A DNA stretch of 64,000 nucleotides from JALOKP01 sp963800865 (GTDB lineage: Bacteria > Acidobacteriota > Polarisedimenticolia > J045). Positions 28,754 through 36,970 of this stretch are shown in pieces; the stretch's first letter is position 1, and the number at the start of each line of letters is the position of its first letter. Under the pieces are notes generated by a model. It saw nothing but the letters and a program-made list of their open reading frames with translations, was not told where the DNA came from and ran no database searches. The stretch lies in the NCBI GenBank assembly GCA_963800865.1, contig CAWDCL010000004.1, positions 3,205,295 through 3,269,294 on the forward strand. The letters are read 5' to 3'. Position numbers and translations under genes: made by a program.

Positions 28754-30619
28754 CTACTTCGCCTTCTTCTGCGGCGCCTTGCCGCCACTCTTTGCACCGC
28801 CCCCGCCGCCGCCCTTCATGCTCTGCTGGCCGCGGGTACTCGCCGCGCGATCGGTCGCTCCGCCGCCCTTGGGCTTGGAGAATGCGTCGCCCTTCGCGGC
28901 GCCGCCGCTCGGCTTGGCCGAGGCGGGCCTGGCAGCTTCCGGCTTGGCGTAGCCGCGATCGCCGCCGCCCTGCGGCTTCTGAACGCTCGGCTTCGCGTCG
29001 CGCGTCGAGGCCTGCGGGGCGGCCGGCCTGGTGTCGCGCGTCGTCGGACGCTGGGCGCTCGGCTGGGCGCTCGGCTGGGCGTCGCGCGTCGTCGGACGCT
29101 GGGCGCTCGGCTGGGCGTCGCGCGTCGTCGGACGCTGGGCGCTCGGCTGCGCGCTCGGCTGGGCGTCGCGCGTCGTCGGACGCTGGGCGCTCGGCCGGGC
29201 GTCGCGCGTCGTCGGACGCTGGGCGCTCGGCTGGGCGCTCGGCTGGGCGTCGCGCGTCGACGGGCGCTGGGCGTCCGGCCTGGCGTCGCGCGTCCCCGGA
29301 CGCTGCGCGCTGGCCACGTCGCGCGTCGCGGGACGATCGGGCCGTTCCGCCTCGCGTGTCCCGGGGCGCTGCGCGCTGGCCACGTCGCGCGTCACCGGCC
29401 GCTGCGTCGCTCGCGGCGGCGCCGGGCGGCTGGGGTTCGGCCGGGTGACCGGCTGCCGGTTTCCGGAGCCCTGCCCCGGCCGATTCGAGTTGTTGACGTT
29501 CCACTGGTTCATGTAGTTGTTGTTGATGTTGACGTTGACGTTGTTGTTGCCGTAGCGGTTGCCGTAGCCCGGCGGCGGCCTGTAGTAGGGCGTCGGGCGG
29601 TACCCGGGGTAGTACGGCGGCCGGTAGACCGGCGGCGGGTACCAGGGACGGCCGCCGTAGTACATCCCGCCGTAGCCGTAGTTCGGGTAGTAGTAGTCGT
29701 TGTGATTGTCGGAGATCGCCGCGCCGAGGATCATTCCAACACCGAAGCTGAGCAGCCCGGTCGCCACGACCGTCCCGGTGCTGTAGCCCTCCTTCACGAC
29801 GGTCGTCGTCGGGGCCGCGGCCGGAGCGGTGGTTCCGCTCCCGACCACGGTCGTCGTTGTCGTGCCATCGGGGGCCGTCGACGTTACCGTCGTCCCCGCG
29901 GGCGCCTGGAAGATCGTCGCCGGGTCGTACTGCGGCACGTAGACCACCTTCGGGTCCTGTGGCTCGATGGTGATGATCTCCGCCGGTGCGGCCATCGCGG
30001 TAGCGGTAGTCGTGGCCGTCGCCGTGGCCGGCGCCGGCGCCTTCTGCGTGACGACCCTCTGCTGCGGGGTCGTCTTGAGCGCACCCGACTTCTGGGCCTC
30101 GCCGCGCAGGTACTGGATCGAGTCGAGCACCGCCTTCTGGTCCGTCGCGAACGTCGCGCCCAGCTGCTTGGTCCAGTCGATGTTCGTCGCCATCATGTGG
30201 AGCACCGGCGGGAACTGCATCAGCCCGCGCGCCGACGACGAGAAGCCGGCCTTCTCCGCCGCCGCGTTGCGCGCCTGCGGGTCGAGCTTGTCGTTCTCCG
30301 TCATCCAGGTCGCGGCGTCGAGCACTTCCTGCGGCTGGGCCGCGCCGGCCAGGATCTGCCCGACGAGCACATCGGGATAGAGCGCGATCGGCGCGACCAG
30401 CGCGTCGATCTCCTCCCACGACAACTGGACGGGCGCGGTCTCGGCGGCGGGCATCGCCTCCGGCGGCGGCGCCTGCGCCGGCGGTGCGGCGGGAGCCGGC
30501 GTCTGCGCGGGGGGTGCGGCCGTGCCGCTGTCCGGCTTCGAGCCGCAGCCGGCAAAGACCATCGCGAACGCGACGACGACGACGAGCGCCCGATGGGCGG
30601 AACTTCTGCTCCTGGCCAT
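28754..30619 (-). CDS. DUF3300 family lipoprotein with long low-complexity tail
   Basis: A 621-residue protein. The N-terminus ends in a lipobox (VFAGC, Cys25), so the protein is probably lipid-anchored. A Pro/Ala linker is followed by the DUF3300 domain, about 65-185 (LVAPIALYPDVLVGQILAGA, then ATWMTENDKL and MQFPPVLHMMATNIDWT). A Thr/Val-rich stretch and a short hydrophobic segment come next (TGLLSFGVGMILGAAI). The region after it is Tyr/Pro/Gly/Asn-rich (YYYPNYGYGGMYYGGRPWYP). The last 200 residues are repeats built on QRPTTRDAQPSAQPSA and end in a Gly/Lys-rich tail. A strong GGGAGG site precedes the ATG. The tail looks disordered, basic and possibly cell-wall or polymer binding, which is inference only. 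Confidence 0.9.
   Translation of the reverse strand: MARSRSSAHRALVVVVAFAMVFAGCGSKPDSGTAAPPAQTPAPAAPPAQAPPPEAMPAAETAPVQLSWEEIDALVAPIALYPDVLVGQILAGAAQPQEVLDAATWMTENDKLDPQARNAAAEKAGFSSSARGLMQFPPVLHMMATNIDWTKQLGATFATDQKAVLDSIQYLRGEAQKSGALKTTPQQRVVTQKAPAPATATATTTATAMAAPAEIITIEPQDPKVVYVPQYDPATIFQAPAGTTVTSTAPDGTTTTTVVGSGTTAPAAAPTTTVVKEGYSTGTVVATGLLSFGVGMILGAAISDNHNDYYYPNYGYGGMYYGGRPWYPPPVYRPPYYPGYRPTPYYRPPPGYGNRYGNNNVNVNINNNYMNQWNVNNSNRPGQGSGNRQPVTRPNPSRPAPPRATQRPVTRDVASAQRPGTREAERPDRPATRDVASAQRPGTRDARPDAQRPSTRDAQPSAQPSAQRPTTRDARPSAQRPTTRDAQPSAQPSAQRPTTRDAQPSAQRPTTRDAQPSAQPSAQRPTTRDTRPAAPQASTRDAKPSVQKPQGGGDRGYAKPEAARPASAKPSGGAAKGDAFSKPKGGGATDRAASTRGQQSMKGGGGGGAKSGGKAPQKKAK
29033..29300 (-). repeat. 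Internal tandem repeats in the DUF3300 gene
   Basis: A degenerate tandem array inside the coding sequence. It encodes alternating QRPTTRDAQPSA and QRPTTRDAQPSAQPSA units, with DNA units of about 39 and 51 bp, five or six copies. The units are nearly identical at the DNA level, which suggests recent slippage and possible length variation between strains. Confidence 0.75.
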
Positions 30620-30731
30620 GCTTCCCTCCCGGGCCGGAACATCGGCCCGCCCGCGCCGGCAAGAGCCGGACAGCGTCCGTATTCTGCCCGATCCCGGGCG
30701 GCCGGGTAGCGGGGCGCCCCCTGGCCCCGGC

Positions 30732-31997
<1,266 letters not shown>

Positions 31998-32121
31998 CGG
32001 GGGCGTCCCTTGCGCGCCGGGGGGCGCGGAAAGGGGCAGTTTAGCCCGATTCCGCGGCGCCGGTGATATCATCCGAGGCTCGCTGAGGCGCCCGGCCCGG
32101 GCCGCCCTCCGGAGAGCCCAC

Positions 32122-33030
32122 GTGGCCGATTCGCAGTCCTCCTCGTCGTTCTCGTCGTCGCGCGTTCGCAAGGCCGTCTTCCCGGCCGCCGGGCTCGGCA
32201 CGCGGTTCCTGCCGGCCTCCAAGGCGATGCCCAAGGAGATGCTGCCGATCGTCGACAAGCCGGTGATCCAGTACGCGGTGGAGGAGGCGATCGCCTCCGG
32301 CATCGAGGACGTGATCATCATCACCGGCCGCGGCAAGCACGCGATCGAGGACCACTTCGACCACTCGGTCGAGCTGGAGTCGCTGCTGGAGGAACGGGGG
32401 CAGCAGGGGCTGCTGTCGCTGGTCCGGCAGGTGGCGGACCTCTGCCGCTTCACCTACACCCGGCAGAAGCGGGCGCTCGGCCTGGGGCACGCGGTGCTCT
32501 GCGCCCGCGACCTGGTCGGCGACGAGTTCTTCGCGGTCTTCCTGGCCGACGACCTGATCGTGGCGAGGGACCCGGCGATCAGGCAGCTGATCGACGTCCA
32601 CCGCCGGACCGGGGCCTCGGTGGTCGCCGTCCAGCGCGTCCCGCCGGAGAAGACCTCGAGCTACGGCGTGGTCAAGATCGGCGCCTCGGACGGACGGGTG
32701 CACGAGGTCGTCGACATGGTCGAGAAGCCGCGGCCGGAGAAGGCCCCCTCGAACCTGGCGGTGATCGGGCGCTACGTCCTGTCGCCGCGGATCTTCCCGC
32801 TGCTCGAGGAGACCGCGCCCGGCGCCAAGGGCGAGATCCAGCTCACCGACGCGCTGCGGGTGCTGGCGCAGCAGGACAAGGTGCTGGCGCTCGAGTTCGA
32901 GGGGACGCGGTACGACACCGGCGACAAGCTGGGCTTCGTGCAGGCGACGATCGAGGTCGCGCTGAGCCGCGACGACCTGGGGCCCGGGCTGCGCGAGTGG
33001 CTCAAGCGGAAATGCGGCGAGCTGGGCTGA
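32122..33030 (+). CDS. galU: UTP-glucose-1-phosphate uridylyltransferase
   Basis: 302 residues from GTG 32122, with GGAGAG 5 nt upstream. The nucleotidyltransferase signature is AVFPAAGLGTRFLPASKAMP, followed by KEMLPIVDKPVIQYAVEEA. Further GalU blocks are ALGLGHAVLCA, FLADDL and EKPRPEKAPSNLAVIGRYVL. The enzyme makes UDP-glucose from UTP and glucose-1-phosphate for cell-surface polysaccharides. A short Ser-rich leader (about 14 residues) precedes the catalytic motif, so a later start is possible, but no ATG or good ribosome-binding site supports one. murA follows 39 bp downstream on the same strand. Confidence 0.95.
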   Translation: MADSQSSSSFSSSRVRKAVFPAAGLGTRFLPASKAMPKEMLPIVDKPVIQYAVEEAIASGIEDVIIITGRGKHAIEDHFDHSVELESLLEERGQQGLLSLVRQVADLCRFTYTRQKRALGLGHAVLCARDLVGDEFFAVFLADDLIVARDPAIRQLIDVHRRTGASVVAVQRVPPEKTSSYGVVKIGASDGRVHEVVDMVEKPRPEKAPSNLAVIGRYVLSPRIFPLLEETAPGAKGEIQLTDALRVLAQQDKVLALEFEGTRYDTGDKLGFVQATIEVALSRDDLGPGLREWLKRKCGELG

Positions 33031-33069
33031 TCGCCCGGCCGCGCCACGCGGCATGAAAGGCAGCACGCG

Positions 33070-34329
33070 ATGGATCGTTTGCGGATCGAGGGCGGCCGCT
33101 CGCTCGCCGGCGCGGTGCGCGTGTCGGGGGCCAAGAACGCGGCGCTGCCGGCGCTCGCGGCCTGCCTCCTGACGGGCAGCGAGGTCCGGCTCGACAACGT
33201 CCCCGACGTCTGGGACGTCGGCACACTGGTCAAGCTGATGGACGGGCTGGGCGCTCGAGCCGAGCGGCTGGGAGTCCACCGCTGGGCCGTTTCGACCCCG
33301 GAGATCACCAGCCCCGAGGCGCCGTACGACCTGGTCCGGAAGATGCGCGCCTCGGTGCTGGTGCTGGGTCCCCTGGTCGCGCGGGCCGGGCGGGCCCGGG
33401 TGTCGCTGCCGGGCGGGTGCGCGATCGGCGCGCGCCCGATCGACCGCCACCTCGAGGGGCTGCGGCAGCTGGGGGCCGAGATCAAGCTCGAGCACGGCTA
33501 CGTCGAGGCCCGCGCCGAGCGGCTCACGGGCGCGACGATCGAGTTCTCCGACGTCACCGTCACCGGGACCGAGAACCTGATGATGGCGGCGACGCTGGCG
33601 CGCGGGACGACGGTGCTGAAGAACGCCGCGCGCGAGCCGGAGGTCACCGACCTGGCGCGGCTGCTGACCGGGATGGGGGCGCGGATCGACGGCGCCGGGA
33701 CCGCCACGGTCACGATCGAGGGGGTGGACGCGCTCGGCCCGTGCGAGCACCGCGTGATCGCCGACCGGATCGAGGCCGGCACCTACCTGATCGCGGCCGC
33801 GATCACCGGCGGCAAGGTCACGCTGGAGGACTGCGAGCCGGGGCACCTGGGCGCGGTGCTCGAGGCGCTGACGAAGGTCGGGCTGCGCGTCGAGACCGGG
33901 CCCAACTGGATCCGGATCGGCAACGGCCGGCCGCTGCGCGCGATCGACCTGGCGACCGAGCCCTACCCCGGCTTCCCGACCGACCTGCAGGCCCAGTTCA
34001 TGGTCCTGATGACGCAGGCCGGCGGCGCGTCGACGATCGACGAGACGATCTTCGAGAGCCGCTTCATGCACGTGCCGGAGCTGCGCCGGATGGGAGCGTC
34101 GATCGACCTCGCCGGGCACGCCGCGCGGGTGGAGGGCCCGACGCCGCTGACCGGCGCCGAGGTGACGGCGTCGGACCTGCGCGCCTCGGCCTGCCTGGTG
34201 CTGGCCGCGCTGGCCGCGCGCGGCGAGACGGTCGTCCACCGCGTCTACCACCTCGACCGCGGCTACGAGGGGATCGAGAAGAAGCTGGCCGGGCTGGGGG
34301 CGCGGGTCGAGCGCCTGTCCGACGGGTGA
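33070..34329 (+). CDS. murA: UDP-N-acetylglucosamine 1-carboxyvinyltransferase
   Basis: A 419-residue EPSP-synthase-fold enzyme that transfers enolpyruvate from PEP to UDP-GlcNAc, the first committed step of peptidoglycan synthesis. It begins MDRLRIEGGRSLAGAVRVSG with the family motif AKNAAL. The active-site Cys is present in LPGGCAIGARPIDRHL, so the fosfomycin-sensitive Cys form is expected rather than the Asp variant. Other blocks are MMAATLARG, DRIEAGTYLIAAA, PYPGFPTDLQAQFM and IFESRFMHVPELRRMGA. AAAGG lies about 10 nt upstream of the ATG. It follows galU, grouping envelope precursor genes. Confidence 0.96.
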   Translation: MDRLRIEGGRSLAGAVRVSGAKNAALPALAACLLTGSEVRLDNVPDVWDVGTLVKLMDGLGARAERLGVHRWAVSTPEITSPEAPYDLVRKMRASVLVLGPLVARAGRARVSLPGGCAIGARPIDRHLEGLRQLGAEIKLEHGYVEARAERLTGATIEFSDVTVTGTENLMMAATLARGTTVLKNAAREPEVTDLARLLTGMGARIDGAGTATVTIEGVDALGPCEHRVIADRIEAGTYLIAAAITGGKVTLEDCEPGHLGAVLEALTKVGLRVETGPNWIRIGNGRPLRAIDLATEPYPGFPTDLQAQFMVLMTQAGGASTIDETIFESRFMHVPELRRMGASIDLAGHAARVEGPTPLTGAEVTASDLRASACLVLAALAARGETVVHRVYHLDRGYEGIEKKLAGLGARVERLSDG

Positions 34330-34346
34330 GTACGAGGGGGACCGCG

Positions 34347-34697
34347 ATGAAGGACCCGAACTGCCTGTTCTGCAGGATCGTCGACGGCCAGATCCCCGCG
34401 AAGGTCGTCCACGACGACGCGCTGTGCGTGGCCTTCGAGGACGTCAACCCGAAGTCGCCGGTGCACGTCCTCGTGATCCCGAAGAACCACATCGAGACGA
34501 CGAACGACCTGCTGCCGGAGGACGAGCCGATGACGGGGCACCTCGTGACGGTCGCGGCGGCGATCGCGAAGGCGCGCGGCATCGACGGCGCCGGCTACCG
34601 GCTGGTGCTCAACTGCAACGGCGGCGCCGGGCAGTCGGTGTTCCACGTCCACCTGCACCTGATGGGCGGCCGCTCGTTCGCCTGGCCGCCGGGGTAG
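34347..34697 (+). CDS. HIT-family (HINT-type) nucleotide-binding hydrolase
   Basis: A 116-residue histidine-triad protein starting at ATG 34347, with GAGGGGG 6 nt upstream. The N-terminus has CLFCRIVDGQIPAKVVHDDA, typical of the HINT/PKCI branch, with a CxxC pair that may bind zinc. The C-terminus carries the histidine triad (GQSVFHVHLHLMGGR). Such enzymes hydrolyse phosphoramidates and acyl-adenylates such as AMP-lysine, and are small cytosolic homodimers. The gene follows murA by 17 bp, so galU, murA and this gene probably share a transcript. The palindromic repeat cluster begins right after its stop. Confidence 0.94.
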   Translation: MKDPNCLFCRIVDGQIPAKVVHDDALCVAFEDVNPKSPVHVLVIPKNHIETTNDLLPEDEPMTGHLVTVAAAIAKARGIDGAGYRLVLNCNGGAGQSVFHVHLHLMGGRSFAWPPG

Positions 34698-34713
34698 TAC
34701 GCGGATCGACCGT

Positions 34714-34865
34714 GGGCGGGCCGGCACGGAGGCCGGCCCCTACAGGTCGATCGGCGGGCCCTCTGTAGGGGCCGCCCTCTGTGGCGGCCCGCACGGAGGC
34801 CGGCCCCTACAGGTCGATCGGCGGGCCCTCTGTAGGGGCCGCCCTCTGTGGCGGCCCGCACGGCG
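34714..34865. repeat. Tandem cluster of REP-like palindromic elements
   Basis: Three partial or full copies of the element at 23456-23530. A right half lies at 34714-34744 (GGGCGGGCCGG ... CCCCTACA), a full unit at 34764-34811 (TGTAGGGGCC to GGCCCCTACA), and a left part from 34831. The units repeat with a period of 67 bp and are joined by the identical spacer GGTCGATCGGCGGGCCCTC. The cluster fills the whole gap between convergent genes. It is non-coding, with strong hairpin potential that could act as a transcription or mRNA-end barrier. Confidence 0.85.
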
Positions 34866-34867
34866 GC

Positions 34868-35912
34868 CTAGCGGGTGTCGGTGCGGCGCAGGTTCTGGAC
34901 CGGGTTCGGCTGGCCGTTGACCGGGCAGCCCTCGCTGAACTGCCTGTACCAGAGCAGCGAGGTGAATCCGCCGCCGTCGATCGTCATGAACGCGGAGCGC
35001 TTGCCGTTCACGCACTCGGAGATCGGCATCACCGCGAAGCCTTCGTTGTTGTTGTGATCGGGCCCGTCGAAGGCGCGGTCGATCCGCAGCCGGCGGTAGG
35101 TCTGCCCGGCGACAGGGTCCGACTGCAGACTGCTGGTCTCGAGCGTGTCGTAGGCGTCGTCGTGCCAGATGTAGATCCGGCCGGTCGAGCGATCGAACAT
35201 CAGCCCGGCGGTCTCGGCGTAGCCGGTGCGGTACTCGCCGACGAAGTCGAATGTCCCGTTGATCCGGTTGAGGTCGAAGGCGAAGAGCGCGCCGCCGTTC
35301 TGGTGGCCGACGAACATCAGCCCGCCCATCCCGTTGCGGCTGACGTACGGTGCGCCGTTCCTGTCGACGAAGCCGTTGGCGGCCAGGAAGCTGTCGGGCA
35401 CGAAGGCCAGACCCTCCGAGCCGTAGCCGCCGTTGAGCGGCAGGTAGGGCGCGAGGTTCCAGTTGTTGCGCAGCGTGGCGGTCCCGTAGACGGAGACGTC
35501 GTACTCCTTGACGCGCTCCTCCCCCTCGATCAGCGCGTAGACCGTATCCTCGGCGAGGTTGGCCTGCGTGACCTCCTCGAGGTCGCCGAAGCCGGTCCAC
35601 TCGCCGCGGTTGCCGGCGCGCTCGTCGACCTTGAAGCTGCCCGCGCCGTCCTCGACCAGCGCCCAGAACTTCGACTGGCTCGCCGCCCGGGCCGTTGCGG
35701 CAGACCCAGAGCCGGCGCGTCGTCTCGTTCCAGAAGGCGCTCGACATGTCGGAGTGGAAGTCGTTCGGCTCGGGACCTTCGACGCTCGTCAGGTTGGTCG
35801 CGGAACTGGCCGGCTCCGCAGGCCACGGCTCGGCCGCCGCTGCCGGCGCAACGCACGCGACGGCGACCAGGAGAAGGCTCGCAGCGATCTGGATGAGTGC
35901 GCGCTGGAACAC
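34868..35912 (-). CDS. Secreted hypothetical protein (one frame break)
   Basis: The probable start is GTG 35912, giving a signal peptide (VFQRALIQIAASLLLVAVAC then APAAAAEP). The first 75 residues (GPEPNDFHSDMSSAFWNETT, LWVCRNGPGG) continue after a frame change near 35684 as SKFWALVEDGAGSFKVDE. The rest, to TAG 34868, reads YALIEGEERVKEYDVSVYG, GGYGSEGLAFVPDSFLAANG, LFAFDLNRINGTFDFVGEY, GLMFDRSTGRIYIWHDDAYD and NEGFAVMPISECVNGKRS. The repeated strand pattern with GLAF/GLMF/GFAV blocks suggests a beta-propeller, perhaps of the SdiA-regulated or phytase-esterase-like type, but I cannot assign it. About 348 residues in all. The convergent neighbour is the HIT gene across the repeat cluster. Confidence 0.65.
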
Positions 35913-35970
35913 GTTACCCTGCCGCCCCCCGGAGCCGGCGCCTTCAGGGAATCTGGGGCTTCCGCGCTGG

Positions 35971-35999
35971 AAAAACACCCGGTGACGGGCCCGGGTGTT
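35971..35999 (-). terminator. Rho-independent terminator of the DsbA-family gene
   Basis: Read on the minus strand: AACACCCGG, an 8-nt loop, CCGGGTGTT, then T residues. The arms are 35991-35999 and 35974-35982, a perfect 9-bp stem. It lies 27 bp beyond the stop of the DsbA-family gene at 36026. Confidence 0.85.
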
Positions 36000-36025
36000 C
36001 GTTCCCTTTCGCCAGGGGCCGCAGC

Positions 36026-36802
36026 TTACTGCCGCGCGAGCTCCTCGTCGACGATCTTCTTGAATTCCTCGTACGGCTTGGCGCCCGACACGAACCGGCC
36101 GTTGACGAAGAAGCCGGGGGTGCCGGTCACACCGAGCCCGGCCGCCTCCCGCGCGTCGGCGTCGACGCGCGAGCGGACCTCCATCGAGCCGGAGTCGGCC
36201 TTGAAGCGCGCGACGTCGAGCCCCAGCTGCGCCGCGTACTTCTCGAACTGCGCCGGCTCGAGCTGCTGCTGGTTGGCGAAGATCAGGTCGTGCATCTCCC
36301 AGAACTTCCCCTGCCGGTGCGCCGCCTCGGCGGCGGCGTGCGCGTCCGGGGCCTTCTGGTGCATCGCCAGCGGGAGGTTCTTCCAGACGATCTGGACGTC
36401 TTTCGGGTACTCGTCGCGGAGCCGTTTGAGGGTCGGACCGACCCTCGAGCAGAAGGGTCACTGGAAGTCGGAGAATTCGAAGATCTTGACCCTCGCTTCC
36501 ATCGGCCCCTGCGCGGGCGCCCCGGCGGCGTTGACGGTGTAGCGCCGGTTCGGGTCGGGGCCGCGGCGGGCGTCGGCGGGCTTGGCCTGGGCCTGCGCCT
36601 GGGCGACCGCCTGGACGGCCTTCTGCGTCTCGGCCAGGCCGGCGGTAATCGCGTCGAGCCGCGCGGCGGTGCGGTCGATCGCGCCCTTGACCAGGAAGCT
36701 GCCGGCGAGCAGGGCGGCGGCGACGATCACTGCGGCGACGACGACGCTCCCGAACGGCGTCCCGGCGGCGTCGCCCGGGCTGTCTTTCCCCTTGGTGGCC
36801 AC
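36026..36802 (-). CDS. DsbA-family thiol oxidoreductase, membrane-anchored, with in-frame UGA (selenocysteine) in UxxC
   Basis: Read through the UGA at 36460-36458, the gene gives 258 residues. Residues about 18-40 are a membrane anchor (FGSVVVAAVIVAAALLAGSF), followed by an Ala/Gln-rich coiled stretch. The DsbA-like thioredoxin_4 domain then begins with VKIFEFSDFQ. In this family the next residues are CPFC, while here they are UGA-PFC, so the UGA (residue 115) replaces exactly the first, nucleophilic Cys and Cys118 remains. Downstream, in the same frame, come KRLRDEYPKDVQIVWKNLPL, FWEMHDLIFANQQQLEPAQF and the cis-Pro block VTGTPGFFVNGRFVSGAKPY, all intact. A SECIS-like hairpin follows the UGA. 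It should oxidise or isomerise disulfides outside the cytoplasm. It lies directly downstream of three giant Cys-rich genes, separated by a terminator. Confidence 0.87.
36428..36457 (-). promoter_or_regulatory. Putative bacterial SECIS element in the DsbA-family mRNA
   Basis: After the UGA the transcript can form GAGGGUC-GGUCC-GACCCUC. The arms are 36446-36440 and 36434-36428 (seven perfect pairs), with loop GGUCC at 36439-36435, starting 18 nt after the UGA. Length, spacing and the two leading loop G residues fit the bacterial SECIS pattern. The loop closely resembles the GGUCU loop known from E. coli fdhF. Confidence 0.8.
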
Positions 36803-36902
36803 GACGGTCTCTCCCTCCCTGCCCGAGGGCTGCGCAGCGGCAGCCGGGCATCGGTCCGATGATACGCGATGCCCGCAGCCCCGTTCCGCGGCCTCGCGCG
36901 CG

Positions 36903-36950
36903 AAAAAAGCCCGGGGGGCGGCGCACGCTGCCGTGCGCCGCGCCCCCGGG
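36903..36950 (-). terminator. Rho-independent terminator after the giant-gene operon
   Basis: Read on the minus strand, a long GC hairpin (CCCGGGGG then GCGGCGCACG, loop GCAG, CGTGCGCCGC then CCCCCGGG) is followed by CTTTTTT (36908-36903). It begins 21 bp beyond the stop of the giant gene at 36971 and should end the giant-gene transcript before the DsbA-family gene. Confidence 0.9.
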
Positions 36951-36970
36951 GAGGATGCGGGCGGGAGCGG

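Noticed and set aside
36458..36802. A stand-alone 114-residue membrane protein ending at the UGA
   Set aside because: It would stop in the middle of the first DsbA strand and active site, and the remaining domain follows in frame at once.
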